Part shown: positions 35,533 to 45,500 of the stretch, in pieces
Layout of the letters: each line of letters starts with the position of its first letter
Numbering within the stretch: position 1 is the first letter of the stretch
NCBI GenBank assembly: GCA_902774995.1
Contig: CACYKR010000010.1
Span: 1-64,000, forward strand
Direction of reading: 5' to 3'
DNA length: 64,000 nucleotides
From: an uncultured Bacteroidales bacterium
GTDB taxonomy: Bacteria; Bacteroidota; Bacteroidia; Bacteroidales; Paludibacteraceae
Notes under the pieces: generated by a model
What the model saw: only the letters and a program-made list of their open reading frames with translations
Told to the model about the DNA's origin: nothing
Databases searched by the model: none
Position numbers and translations under genes: made by a program

Positions 35533-37010
35533 TTTTTGCGCAGATAGATAAAGAAAGTGGTGCCTTTGGGCGAGGTTTCGAACTCAATGCGTCCCCCGGA
35601 GCCTTCAACAATGTGTTTGGAGATAGCCAGACCGAGTCCGTTGCCGTTGGATTTGGTAGTGAAATTCGGGCGGAAGATCTTATCCTGCAACTTCTCGGGT
35701 ATGCCGGGGCCGTTATCGGAGACGGATATCTGTATCTCGCGTTCGGAATAGACGGCATTGAGAATGATGATGATATCCGGGGAATTGCCATTCGTCCGTT
35801 TGCTATCTGCAATTTCTTCGCTTCCTAACGCCTGGATGGCATTGCGGATGATGTTAACGAAGACCTGTGTAATCTGCTCATTGTCGGCGCGGACGATGAC
35901 TCCGCTGTCGGGTCCTACATAGCGGATAGGTATCTGCTCGTCATTGGCGCGCTGGAGGGTGATGACATTCGACAGTTTCTGCGCCACATCGACCTCCGTG
36001 GTAACCACCTCCGGCTGTTTGGCAAAGGTAGAGAAAGACTGGGCTATATGAGCGAGGTTGTCTATCTCGGCGATGAGCATCTTCGTGGTCTTGTCAAAAT
36101 ACTCGTCAAAGCCGTCGGTACCGCGTTTGAGTTGCAGTTTCTGGACGGAGAGTTTCATTGGCGTAAGCGGATTGTTAATCTCGTGCGCAATCTGCCGCGC
36201 CATGGTCCGCCATGCGCCCTCGCGTTCCGCCTTTGCCAGCTGTTCGGCACTCTCCTCCACGCGGTCCACGAGGAGGTTATAGCGCTCGACGAGTGCTCCC
36301 AGCTCGTCATGGTAGGGGTAGTCGATATGATTGTCCTTCGCCCCTATCTCGAACCGTTTCATCTTCTCCTCCATCATCGTGATAGGCGCCGTCATCCTGC
36401 GCGTAGCCGAATAGGAGAAGAGCAGCGAGAGAATCAGCGCAACGAGATAGGTAGGGATCAAGCGCTCCAGCAAGTCCCGCACCTCCGCCTTGCGTGTCTC
36501 CTCGCTCAGATAATAGGGTACGGCGATATATCCGATGGTCACAAAAGCGCCGTTATGGAAAGGCAGATAGGCGATGAGATAAGGATGACCGTTAATCTGC
36601 TCGTAGCAGAGGGCTATATGCTCGTCGTTGAAGACCGGTTCGCTCATGCTCATCCTCCGCGAGAGCACTCCTCCGTCGAAGAGCTCCGGAGAGGACGACG
36701 CCAGCAGTTCGCCGCTCAGGTCATAGACATGCAGGTCCTGCTGCATATCGATACTGAGGTCCCGCAAGTCGATCGCCAGACCGTCCGACTGGGCAGGCGT
36801 GAGGACGACATCCCAGTAATAGAGCGAGCGGAGATAGGACTGTATATACTCCGAACGCATCTGCAGGTCCCGCTGCTGCTGCTGCGCCACGCTGGCATAG
36901 ACATAGCGGATGGACATGAAGAGGGTGAAGACAAAAATACCCGTCACGCAGGCAAAGACGACATACATGATACGCGTCGTGATTGGTATATTCCGGAGGG
37001 ATTTCTTCAT
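35529..37010 (-). CDS. Membrane sensor histidine kinase
   Basis: The 493-residue kinase, from the ATG at 37010 (MKKSLRNIPITTRI), has two transmembrane helices (about 15-38 and 225-245) flanking a periplasmic sensor, a HAMP linker (MTAPITMMEEKMKRFEIG), and a HisKA domain with the phospho-acceptor in MARQIAHEINNPLTPMK. The ATPase domain has NIIRNAIQAL, DNGPGI and GNGLGLAISKHIVEGSGG. The layout is NtrY-like. No response regulator is adjacent; an AraC regulator overlaps its end. Its promoter is divergent from the CcdA-like transporter gene. Confidence 0.93.
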   Translation of the reverse strand: MKKSLRNIPITTRIMYVVFACVTGIFVFTLFMSIRYVYASVAQQQQRDLQMRSEYIQSYLRSLYYWDVVLTPAQSDGLAIDLRDLSIDMQQDLHVYDLSGELLASSSPELFDGGVLSRRMSMSEPVFNDEHIALCYEQINGHPYLIAYLPFHNGAFVTIGYIAVPYYLSEETRKAEVRDLLERLIPTYLVALILSLLFSYSATRRMTAPITMMEEKMKRFEIGAKDNHIDYPYHDELGALVERYNLLVDRVEESAEQLAKAEREGAWRTMARQIAHEINNPLTPMKLSVQKLQLKRGTDGFDEYFDKTTKMLIAEIDNLAHIAQSFSTFAKQPEVVTTEVDVAQKLSNVITLQRANDEQIPIRYVGPDSGVIVRADNEQITQVFVNIIRNAIQALGSEEIADSKRTNGNSPDIIIILNAVYSEREIQISVSDNGPGIPEKLQDKIFRPNFTTKSNGNGLGLAISKHIVEGSGGRIEFETSPKGTTFFIYLRKK

Positions 37011-37039
37011 TTCGGCGTCTTTATTCCGTTTTTCGATTG

Positions 37040-37087
37040 CAAAGGTAGTAAAAAATTTGCATATGTGCAAAAAAATATGTACCTTTG
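37040..37087. promoter_or_regulatory. Overlapping divergent promoters of the kinase and transporter genes
   Basis: Minus strand: TTGC (37067-37070) and TACCTTTG (37040-37047). Plus strand: TTTG (37056-37059) and TACCTTTG (37080-37087). The two -33 boxes form the near-palindrome TTTGCATATGTGCAAA. Confidence 0.8.
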
Positions 37088-37113
37088 CAGGCTTTTTTGC
37101 AAAAAAAATATTT

Positions 37114-37842
37114 ATGGTACAGATTTTTACGGCTTTTCTGTTAGGACTGCTGACCATCCTCGACCCCTGCACGCTGATGACGAGTATCACCGCCATCGGT
37201 TATATCGACAAGGAGATCAACAACAAACGTATGGTACTGACCAACGGACTGATGTTCGTGCTGGGCAAGTTAGCGACGTATGTGCTGCTCAGTATCCCTT
37301 TCCTGACGGGTGCGCAGACGGAGGGTATCCGGTATGTGTTAGGCCACTGGGGCGAACCGATTCTGGCGGGCTGCATGCTCATATGCGGCGTGGTGCTGCT
37401 GTTCAGCGGGCATCACCACCACACCCATGACCACGGCATCAGCAAATGGCTCAAAGACACGGACAGCAAGGAGAGCTGGCTGTGGTCGTTCATCTTAGGT
37501 ATCTTCTTTGCGATAGCTTTCTGCCCCCACCGGCTGGTATATTTCCTGACAATGATTGACATCACGCTCACGCTTCCCGGCTCGTGGAACTGGCTGATGC
37601 CCGTCATCTTCGGTTTGGGTACAGGTCTGCCTATCATGCTGATAGCGTGGCTGGTGAGCTACAGCGCAGTCAGCATCGCCAGTCTCACCAGTAAGATGGG
37701 TGCTTTCGAGAAATGGTTCCGGCATATATGCGCGGTGCTGTTTCTGGTGTTAGGCGTCTATCTGGCGGTACATTGCGTGATAGAATACCACGAACACGAG
37801 CACGGAGACTGCTGCCACCACCATACGGAACTGGTCAAATGA
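37114..37842 (+). CDS. CcdA/DsbD-type membrane transporter with His-rich loops
   Basis: The 242-residue protein, from the ATG at 37114, has about six transmembrane helices. Conserved cysteines sit in LTILDPCTLMTS and IAFCPHRLV, as in CcdA/DsbD proteins that carry electrons across the membrane and the related ArsG-type permeases. A cytoplasmic or periplasmic loop GHHHHTHDHG (about 100) and a C-terminal HEHEHGDCCHHHTE suggest metal binding. Export or handling of a thiophilic metal or metalloid is inferred, not shown. Confidence 0.78.
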   Translation: MVQIFTAFLLGLLTILDPCTLMTSITAIGYIDKEINNKRMVLTNGLMFVLGKLATYVLLSIPFLTGAQTEGIRYVLGHWGEPILAGCMLICGVVLLFSGHHHHTHDHGISKWLKDTDSKESWLWSFILGIFFAIAFCPHRLVYFLTMIDITLTLPGSWNWLMPVIFGLGTGLPIMLIAWLVSYSAVSIASLTSKMGAFEKWFRHICAVLFLVLGVYLAVHCVIEYHEHEHGDCCHHHTELVK

Positions 37843-37853
37843 CCCTATAGTAC

Positions 37854-37878
37854 ATCGTAAATCGTCCAATCGTAAATG
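37854..37878. repeat. Short array of ATCGTAA words
   Basis: ATCGTAA, ATCGTCC and AATCGTAA run directly into the start of the damaged TrmN6-type gene. Confidence 0.65.
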
Positions 37879-38558
37879 AACTTGGGTAAGTAGGAACTGA
37901 CGGCGTTCTGCTCGGAGCGTGGGCGGAGCCGGCAGTCAGCATTCAGCCGTCTGCATTCCGCATTTTGGATGTTGGTACAGGTAGCGGTTTGGTGGCTCTC
38001 ATGCTCGCCCAGCGGTTTCCCGAAGCGCATATTGACGCGATTGACATAGACGAAGCTGCCGTAGAGCAAGCCGCAGAGAACTTCGCCGCTTCGCCTTGGT
38101 CCGACCGACTGCATGCATTCCATGCACGCCTGCAAGAGTGGCAAAGCCATTCAGTCCCCTCCCTCATCGTATCCAATCCCCCTTATTTTCAGAACAGCCT
38201 CAAGAACCCTGACAAAGGACGGGAATTGGCGCGACATACGGACACCCTCAGTTACGAAGAGTTGCTATACCACAGCGCACGGTTATTGTCCGAGCATGGC
38301 CGGTTAGCTATTATCCTGCCTGCCGAAGCGGAGCAAGAGATACGTACTCTCGCCGCGCAACACTCCTTATTTACCACGCGTGTCACGCGCGTATACAGCA
38401 AGGAGACAAAACCGGCAAGGAGAGTGTTATTGCAATTCGAGAAATCGGATTACCGGGATACGGATATATCCATAGCCGAAGACAGCCTCGTCTTAGAGGA
38501 CGGGAAGGGCGGCCGTTCCGCCGCGTACCAAGAAATAACAAAGGACTTCTACCTGTAG
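37876..38558 (+). pseudogene. TrmN6-type tRNA1(Val) methyltransferase, 5' end damaged
   Basis: The reading frame from 37890 encodes a near-complete TrmN6-like N6-adenine methyltransferase: VGTDGVLLGAWAE, DVGTGSGLVALMLAQR (SAM site), the catalytic SNPPYFQN and a normal C-terminus ending ITKDFYL. But the usual first 25 or so residues (an aromatic/KQF segment before AMKVGTDG) are missing. A stop at 37887 blocks upstream extension. An ATG at 37876 reads MNLGK and would join the frame only if one G were added after 37890. So the gene is frameshifted and truncated against the repeat array, unless translation starts at an inner codon such as the TTG at 37965. Confidence 0.6.
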
Positions 38559-38573
38559 GCAGAAGTCCTTTGT
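38538..38573. terminator. Bidirectional terminator between the TrmN6-type gene and rny
   Basis: A perfect 13-bp hairpin (38538-38550 with 38561-38573) spans the stop codon of the methyltransferase gene. An 18-nt perfect palindrome (TCAGCCATGCATGGCTGA, 38577-38594) follows, abutting the rny stop. Confidence 0.8.
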
Positions 38574-38594
38574 ATATCAGCCATGCATGGCTGA

Positions 38595-40127
38595 TTACTT
38601 GGCGACATTGACGGCGCGTACCTCCCGGATGACGGTTACCTTGATCTGACCCGGATAGGTCATCTCGTCCTGGATACGTTTCGCCAGATCGAACGAGAGC
38701 AACTCGACATCCTTGTCGGTCACCTTGTCGGCTCCTACGATGACGCGTAACTCGCGACCCGCCTGCAGAGCATAGGTCTTCACTACGCCGGGGAACGACA
38801 TAGCGAGGTTCTCCAGGTCGTTGAGACGCTTCACGTAACTCTCCACGATCTCGCGGCGGGCACCCGGACGGGCACCGGAGATAGCATCGCAGGCCTGTAC
38901 GATAGGCGCGATGAGGGTCGTCATCTCGCACTCGTCATGGTGCGCTCCGACGGCATTGCATATATCGGGTTTCTCGCCGTATTTCTCACACAGCTTCATA
39001 CCGAGTTCTGCGTGCGGCAGCTCCACATCGTCGTCAGCCACCTTGCCTATATCGTGCAGCAGTCCGGCACGCTTGGCGGCCTTCACGTTCAGACCTAACT
39101 CACCCGCCATAGCGGCACAGAGGTTCGCCGTCTCGCGGCTGTGCTGCAACAGGTTCTGACCGTACGAAGAGCGGTATTTCATCTTACCTACCAGACGCAC
39201 CAGTTCCGGATGGAGACCGTGGATACCGAGGTCGATAGTGGTACGCTTGCCGGTCTCGATGATCTCGTCCTCCACCTGTTTGGTCACTTTCGCTACTACC
39301 TCCTCGATACGAGCGGGGTGGATACGTCCGTCCTGTACCAGCTGGTGCAACGCCAGACGCGCTATCTCACGGCGTACAGGGTCGAAAGCCGAGAGAGTGA
39401 TGGCCTCCGGTGTGTCGTCCACCACGATCTCTACACCCGTAGCCGCTTCCAACGCACGGATGTTACGTCCCTCGCGACCGATGATACGGCCTTTCACCTC
39501 GTCGTTCTCGATATGGAAAACAGACACAGTGCTCTCAGCGGCTGTCTCGGAGGAGACACGCTGGATGGTCTGGATGATGATTTTCTTGGCTTCTTTGTTC
39601 GCCTCCAGACGGGCGTTGTCCATAATCTCGTTGATATAACTCATCGCCGCGGTCTTCGCCTCGTCCTTGAGTGTCTCCACCAGTTGTTTCTTCGCCTCCT
39701 CGGCAGACATGCCGGACAACTGCTCCAGCTGCTTCTCCGCCTGCTGGTGCATTTTCTCGACCTCTTGCTGCTTGTATTCCAGCGCCTGCTGACGCTGCTC
39801 CATGGCCTGGGCCTTCTGGTTCACTTCGTTGAGGCTGCGCTGGATATCCCCCTGACGCTGGTTGAGCTGCTGCTCACGCTGCTGCAAACGCTGCTCATGC
39901 TGCTGTATGCGTTTGTCCTGCTCGCGCACCGTATTGTCGTGCTCCAATTTCAGGGCGATAAACTTCTCCTTGGCCTCAACAATCTTGTTTTTCTTGATTA
40001 CCTCGGCTTCCTCCTCCGCTTTCTTGAGCAGATTGGCGGCAGCCAGGCGGGAGATGAGGTAATAGATACCCGCTCCGAACAGGACTCCTACCAACCCGCC
40101 GATGATTGCAATGATTGTTGTGTTCAT
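38595..40127 (-). CDS. rny: Ribonuclease Y
   Basis: RNase Y starts decay of many mRNAs from the membrane. The 510-residue protein has one N-terminal transmembrane helix (about 3-25), a long coiled coil (about 30-190, Gln/Glu-rich), a KH domain with [15 protein letters not shown] and an HD domain with GLLHDIGKV. The length is standard. It closes the operon DUF3078-ZapB-like-zapA-rny. Confidence 0.96.
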   Translation of the reverse strand: MNTTIIAIIGGLVGVLFGAGIYYLISRLAAANLLKKAEEEAEVIKKNKIVEAKEKFIALKLEHDNTVREQDKRIQQHEQRLQQREQQLNQRQGDIQRSLNEVNQKAQAMEQRQQALEYKQQEVEKMHQQAEKQLEQLSGMSAEEAKKQLVETLKDEAKTAAMSYINEIMDNARLEANKEAKKIIIQTIQRVSSETAAESTVSVFHIENDEVKGRIIGREGRNIRALEAATGVEIVVDDTPEAITLSAFDPVRREIARLALHQLVQDGRIHPARIEEVVAKVTKQVEDEIIETGKRTTIDLGIHGLHPELVRLVGKMKYRSSYGQNLLQHSRETANLCAAMAGELGLNVKAAKRAGLLHDIGKVADDDVELPHAELGMKLCEKYGEKPDICNAVGAHHDECEMTTLIAPIVQACDAISGARPGARREIVESYVKRLNDLENLAMSFPGVVKTYALQAGRELRVIVGADKVTDKDVELLSFDLAKRIQDEMTYPGQIKVTVIREVRAVNVAK

Positions 40128-40142
40128 GTATATTTATCGTTT

Positions 40143-40433
40143 TTAACTGTTTAATGCTTCCGACACCTCTTCGTTGAGGTGTTTGAGTGCCGTCTCCACC
40201 GGCACGAGGCTCTTCTCGCGTGCGTCGGACTGCAACGCGACGGCTACCTCCAGAGCCGTGTACATCCATAACTGCTCCGCCGAAGCGTTCGGACGCAACT
40301 TAAGGTAATACTGATACCTCCTGTTCAGCAATTCTGCCGCCTTGCGGTAATTCACCTCCTGGCTGCGCTCCACATCCAGCCCCACCGTGTGGGCATCCAG
40401 ATGCAGGTTGATATGTTGCTTGTCCGAAATCAT
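40143..40433 (-). CDS. zapA: Cell division protein ZapA
   Basis: ZapA bundles FtsZ filaments at midcell. The 96-residue protein has the ZapA fold: an N-terminal strand pair (INLHLDAHTVGLDV) and a C-terminal helical dimerisation region. In Bacteroidales zapA commonly precedes rny, as here (15-nt gap). A ZapB-like coiled-coil gene lies just upstream, consistent with a FtsZ-ring accessory pair. Confidence 0.85.
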   Translation of the reverse strand: MISDKQHINLHLDAHTVGLDVERSQEVNYRKAAELLNRRYQYYLKLRPNASAEQLWMYTALEVAVALQSDAREKSLVPVETALKHLNEEVSEALNS

Positions 40434-40469
40434 TCCTTGGTACTTGGTACTTCGTCCCTTGGTTCTTTA
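40434..40469. repeat. Heptad array (TACTTGG) between zapA and the coiled-coil gene
   Basis: CTTGGTACTTGGTACTTCGTCCCTTGG words fill the 33-nt gap and include the stop of the coiled-coil gene. Confidence 0.8.
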
Positions 40470-40742
40470 GCGTTTCAGCGCTGCTATGGCTCTGTCCACC
40501 TGGGCAATCAGCGCACTGATGCGCTTATAGGCCTCCTCACTCGTCTCCGCGTTGGTCATGGCATTGGCGGTGGCTATACGGCGGTTCTGCTGCTGCAACG
40601 CCACCAGCTCGCTGTGCGTCCGGATCAACTCCTCCCGCTGCCGCTCGATGTCCTCTTTCAGACGCGTGTTCTCCTCCCAGAGCGCACGGTAGCGCTCCAG
40701 AAGAAGGTGTACGTTTTGCGAAAGGTCATCTAATGCCTGCAT
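40467..40742 (-). CDS. ZapB-like coiled-coil protein
   Basis: The 91-residue protein is almost entirely heptad-patterned coiled coil (about 8-60, LLLERYRALWEENTRLKEDI), with a short helical tail. Position directly before zapA suggests a divisome role like ZapB, but the sequence itself is too generic to prove it. Confidence 0.7.
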   Translation of the reverse strand: MQALDDLSQNVHLLLERYRALWEENTRLKEDIERQREELIRTHSELVALQQQNRRIATANAMTNAETSEEAYKRISALIAQVDRAIAALKR

Positions 40743-40812
40743 CCTTACACTTGGTACTTGGTACTTGGTACTTAGTCCCTTGGTACTTGGTACTTAGTCC
40801 CTTGGTACTTAG
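40743..40812. repeat. Long heptad array (TACTTGG/TACTTAG/TCCCTTGG)
   Basis: About nine 7-8-nt units, in which the order TACTTGG-TACTTAG-TCCCTTGG is itself repeated, fill the gap between the coiled-coil gene and the DUF3078 gene and contain the DUF3078 stop codon (TAA at 40809-40811 on the minus strand). Confidence 0.88.
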
Positions 40813-42023
40813 AAACTGTATCCTACGCCCAGACCGATCACGCCCTTGAACTGAACGCGCTCAGCCTCAAAACCGTCTTTGTCGGCGATGAGCGTTCCGT
40901 TGTAGTATTTCAGGCTGGTCTGGAGAGTCACCTGCAGACATTTCAGGAACTGGTAACTCAACGCCACGTCCCAGTCCACATCAAAATTACCGAACTGGCG
41001 GTTCTTGTTCGAATAACGGAAATAGCCGTCATAGGTCTGACCGGGGTTAGCCTTCTCGAACGCCTCTTTCACGTCAAAGCCCTTGCCCTGGTACGGAGTG
41101 AAGAGCGCCAGCGTGGTACTGAGCTTGAAATCCTTGTAGGTGTAAGCGATAGCACCCTTGAAGCTCAAACCGAACTCAGCGCGGAAGTCACGCAGCGTCT
41201 GGTTGCCCGCCTCGTCATAGGTGTAGGTACCGACCGTCTGCTGCAGGGTGCTGCGCAGGTCTGCCTTGTTCTCCACCATCTTGTCGAAGTCATAAGCGGC
41301 TACGGCTGCGTCGTAAGCGGTTTGGTCAATCGCGCCGGTGTTCAACTGGTAATCCAGCGCACCCATGTAAGCCTCCTTGGTATAACGCTTGTTCCACGCG
41401 TCGCCGGTATAAGCCGTGGAGATACGGCCGGCTATCGGAGAGAGATAAACGCTGAAATCAGCACCCTTGTAGCTGTACTTGTAGTCAATACCGACAGAGA
41501 TATCGGTATAGGACGGAGCCAGCCATTTGGAGATGATATTGTTGTATCCCTCCGTGTAGTTGCGGCCGAGGGCGTACTGGCTCTGGAAGCCGCCCAGTAC
41601 CGTCAAATACCAGTTTTTCTTGAACTCCCATCCGAACTTGGTAGCCAGTTTGATGTTATCGCTGGATTTTTGGAAAGCGTCCTCCTTCTGGTCAATCCAG
41701 GTCATACCGAAATCGGTGTCAAAATTGGTTTCCCAAGCGATAGCATCCTTGTGATAGAGGAGGTGCAGCTTGGCATACGCGATACCGTTTACATTATTCT
41801 TACCGCCGGCTGCCCAGTTCACCAGCCCCGTAGCGGCAGCGTTCAGACCTACAGTACCATCGAATTTCCACGCTTTCTCGCCGGTATCCAGTTTCTTGAG
41901 ATCACCCGCAGCCTTCTCAGCTGCCTCCGCCTTGTCCGTTACAAGCGCCTTGTCCACATCCTGGGCGTTCATTGTCAGCGCCGCCATCAGGCAAAGCGCT
42001 ACAGATAAAATTGATTTCTTCAT
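40809..42023 (-). CDS. DUF3078 outer-membrane beta-barrel protein
   Basis: The 404-residue protein has a signal peptide (about 1-20, ending MNAQ) and a DUF3078 barrel with the opening WKFDGTVGLNAAATGLVNWA and NTNFDTDFGMTW-type strands, ending in an aromatic (GVGYSF). Such proteins are common outer-membrane proteins in Bacteroidota; no function is proven. It has its own promoter and leads the division operon. Confidence 0.88.
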   Translation of the reverse strand: MKKSILSVALCLMAALTMNAQDVDKALVTDKAEAAEKAAGDLKKLDTGEKAWKFDGTVGLNAAATGLVNWAAGGKNNVNGIAYAKLHLLYHKDAIAWETNFDTDFGMTWIDQKEDAFQKSSDNIKLATKFGWEFKKNWYLTVLGGFQSQYALGRNYTEGYNNIISKWLAPSYTDISVGIDYKYSYKGADFSVYLSPIAGRISTAYTGDAWNKRYTKEAYMGALDYQLNTGAIDQTAYDAAVAAYDFDKMVENKADLRSTLQQTVGTYTYDEAGNQTLRDFRAEFGLSFKGAIAYTYKDFKLSTTLALFTPYQGKGFDVKEAFEKANPGQTYDGYFRYSNKNRQFGNFDVDWDVALSYQFLKCLQVTLQTSLKYYNGTLIADKDGFEAERVQFKGVIGLGVGYSF

Positions 42024-42090
42024 ACGTTATTCAAAAATTGTTTGTTACAATATATCACCTCGTTTTCCGAGGTATTACAGAATTCGGGCA

Positions 42091-42121
42091 CAAAGTTACA
42101 AAAAAAATCTCATATACGCAA
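42091..42121 (-). promoter_or_regulatory. Promoter of the DUF3078-rny operon
   Basis: TTGC (42118-42121) and TAACTTTG (42091-42098) on the minus strand match the consensus, about 65 nt upstream of the start. Confidence 0.75.
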
Positions 42122-42227
42122 ATAAAAGCAGAAAAAAAATGCGCGTACGCGTGCCGCGGCGAGCAGAAAATTCCCGTATATGGGGTCAGGAAGCCATCGA
42201 GATGGGTTATGAACGCAGTCGAAAGTA

Positions 42228-42282
42228 ACACACTTATGGCGTACTTATTGCGCACTAATCGCGCACTTATCACGCACTAATT
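42228..42282. repeat. 11-nt tandem array (GCGCACTTATC)
   Basis: Five 11-nt units (ACACACTTATG, GCGTACTTATT, GCGCACTAATC, GCGCACTTATC, ACGCACTAATT) lie in the 552-nt gap between DUF3078 and the 1204-residue cargo gene. The rest of the gap holds two promoters and a palindrome; no gene was accepted. Confidence 0.88.
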
Positions 42283-42302
42283 TAAGCCCTTTAACACGTT
42301 GG

Positions 42303-42325
42303 TATTATATACACAGTATATAATA
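42303..42325. promoter_or_regulatory. Perfect 10-bp palindrome, candidate operator
   Basis: TATTATATAC and GTATATAATA are separated by ACA. The site is upstream of the cargo gene promoter and just after the 11-nt array. It could be an operator or a cruciform. Confidence 0.45.
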
Positions 42326-42485
42326 CTATAGAAGAGGTACAAGTTTGCGAAAAAGAGTGCAAAAAGAGGCAGAGTTCGCAGGTGAAGCGGAAGAAGCGAA
42401 GAAGAGGTGGAAAAAATGTGTTTTGTGTACAAAAAAACACGGAGTGTCAATTTTTACACATTTTTTCTTAATATATACACATATA

Positions 42486-42509
42486 TTTGCAAAAAAAGTA
42501 GTAATTTTG
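42486..42509 (+). promoter_or_regulatory. Putative promoter of the 1204-residue cargo gene
   Basis: TAATTTTG (42502-42509) matches the -7 box. The TTTG at 42486 is closer than usual (16 nt instead of about 23), so the -33 assignment is weak. Confidence 0.5.
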
Positions 42510-42575
42510 CAGTGTGAAATAATATCGGGTATTGCGCCCATGCAGTAAACAAAGAAAATTTAACTCAACACACAT

Positions 42576-45500
42576 ATGACAAACACAATCAAAAAGAGTT
42601 TGGTAATCCTCGCTGCTTTGGTTATGGCGGGTTTTAGTTATGCTCAAAATCAAACAGTTAAGACATATGATTTCTCGAGTGCTAATGCCTTGGATGACTG
42701 GACATTTACTGTAGAGAATCCTAAAAACGGTACAGCCAAATATGAAATAACGTCATCTCTTCAAAGTCTGAACCCAGGTGATGGTTCTTATGTAGGTTTC
42801 TCTTTCTTGAACCAGAGCAAGATCCGGATAACGATGACCTCCAACGAATCATTCAAAAACATCTCCAACATTTACTATGATGTATGCTCGGCCGACAACA
42901 GCAAACCGGATTTCACCTTGAATATTGTGGATGACAATGGAACGATCGTCCAAAACATCTATTCTAACAAACAGGCAAAAAATGATTTCGGAACGGGCGG
43001 TGTGAATAACTGGGGCAAATCGAATAGTGCTATTTCTCCTGCGCAAACCGGCCACGTACAAATATCCATGTACGCCTCTTCTTCCGGCAAATATGCAGCC
43101 ATTGACAATATAAAAGTAACTTATTCTGCCGGGCCGTCCACCGACGCGACGTTAAAAACGCTGACTTACGACGGGACTTCGGTTCCTTCGTTCTCGGCAA
43201 CGAAACTGACCTACGACATTGAGTTACCGGCGGGAACGACCCAAGTGCCGGTTGTAGCGGCTACAGCCAATGACACCAAAGCGACTGTCTCGATTACCCA
43301 GGCGGACAAACTACCGGGTGCGGCGACCGTCACCGTCACTGCCGAGGACGGCAAGACCAAGCAGACCTATACCGTCAATTTCACCAAGTCGGACGGTATT
43401 CCTGTGGTCCTGAGTGCGACATGGGCGAACATCTCCGGCACACCGACTATCACGCATCCGGAGGGCACCACCAACGGTACTATCCACGGCAAAGTGACTT
43501 ACGGGGCTTCGTTAACCCTAACCCCCACTTTCACGGGCAAAAACATCAAGTCCTGGACGCCGGACGGTGCCCAAGATTTCAGCAAAGGGGCGGTGACATA
43601 TATCATCTCCGGCGAAGGTCCGATCGCCTATTATGATCTCAGCATTGAGTCCGAGCCGTTTGTTAACGTCACCGGTGTCTCGCTGGATCAAACGGAACTG
43701 TCACTCAAAGAGGGTGCCAGTGCTACGCTCAAAGCGACCGTCACGCCGGACAACGCCACCGACAAAAACGTCACATGGAAAAGCAGCAACGAGGCCGTAG
43801 CGACCGTGGCAAACGGTGTGGTGAAAGCAAAAGGCGAAGGAGAAGCGACTATCACCGTCACCACGGCAGACGGCAAACAAAATGCCACCTGCACGGTAAA
43901 AGTTACGGCAGGAGATCCCGTTCCAGCCACAAACCTCACTCTTCACCAGCCGGGAATTTACGAAGAAGAAAGCGCTGCGGGAGGCTATAACACGGAACTC
44001 CGTGTACACAACGGATACGAATATGAAGTTTATTATACGTTCAAAGGAAAAATCTCCGGAAGCAGCGTAGCCGCTGTGGCCACAACACCCGGAGGAGTGT
44101 ACCTGACAGATGCAAATTCTGATGCCATTGACGGATGGTTTGAAGCAAATCCCGGCAGCATGGAAGAAAGCGGTGCTCCGGCCATGGAAGAGTTTGCTGA
44201 AGGAAACGGGGACTGGAAGATGAAGGGAGAATCCTTAAAACTGCACGTCAAGGGCTACGATATGTTCAAAATAGTAGCCGCTGATAATGATCCCTCTAAT
44301 GCGGAAAAACGATTCCACGTATTTCTCAATGGGAACGAGCAGACAATGACGTATAGCAATACTCCGACAACGCGCGCATTCGCACTCTCTCCATCCCAAG
44401 AATACCTCATCGAAGTCAAAGCAGGTTCCAGCACCCAGATCAAACTATACGGTTTCTCTCTGCGTGTTCCCAGAGAGCCCCGCGTCAAATACCTTGACGG
44501 TAATGACAGTACCCAATCGGTTTTGCAGACCAGCAGTATCAAGCCCATTACTTACGCCACCAAATACAATAATATCCAGGGAGCAGAGACCCGTCTGGTA
44601 TGGGACGGCAAGGAAGCTAGCGGTATCTCGCTCACCAAGATACCAGGCGAGTTGTCCGACACCTTGGTCCTGAAAGGAAAAGCCAACTGCCCGGTAGGCG
44701 AATACAAATACCGTATAGCGGCCTACTACAACGGCGCTGAGACCAACGGTTTGTCCGGTACCTTCAGGGTAAGTTCATCTATTGTCGCCAAAACGGATAC
44801 CTGCGTCTATGCCTATACCAACGAAGAGATGGACCAAATCTGTTTCACGTACTATGCGCTGTCAGCCGACGACGTTCATCTGAACTGGCCGAACGGCAAG
44901 CCGGAAGGCATTGACGGCTCCGGGGCTAACGGCAAATATATCATCGGCGGAACCCCTACCGCCACCGGCACTTTCCCCTACTGGATCACAACGACAGACG
45001 GAGACACTACCATCACCGGCCAGATCATAATCAAGACGCTGACCTACAGCGAGAAATCCGTATTGTATATCTACAAGAACAACCTGGCTTTCGATAACGA
45101 CGCCGTATATCAATATCTGAGCGGAGCATGGGAACTCATTCCCCGCAAGCAGAAAGAAGACGGTCTGCGTCCTGTAGAACAGTACGCTAACTACAAATGG
45201 GTGCTGATCTCCGAGGACGCCGATGCTAACAACGAAGAGGTGCTCCGCCTGATCCAGGGCAACGGAAGCAGTTTTGTCAACATCCCCGTTCTCAACCTCA
45301 AAAGCTTCACCTACTCTACTGACCGTTTGGCATGGGGAAGACCGAACAACGGCTCGATAGACACGCTCACGGCGGGTGCCACCAAGCTCTATGTGCAGCG
45401 TGAGGACCATAGTATCTTCCAATCGCTCAACAAGAAACACGGCGACTCCATTACTATCGTAGAGATGGAGAAAGGCAAACAAGGTGTCATGCCTGTCGAG

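Noticed and set aside
40743..40812. Tandem repeats considered as a CRISPR array
   Set aside because: Units are 7-8 nt without unique spacers, and no cas genes are present.
42345..42548. A 67-codon frame upstream of the 1204-residue gene
   Set aside because: It would start at TTG and contains the likely promoter of the next gene; the lysine-rich product matches nothing.
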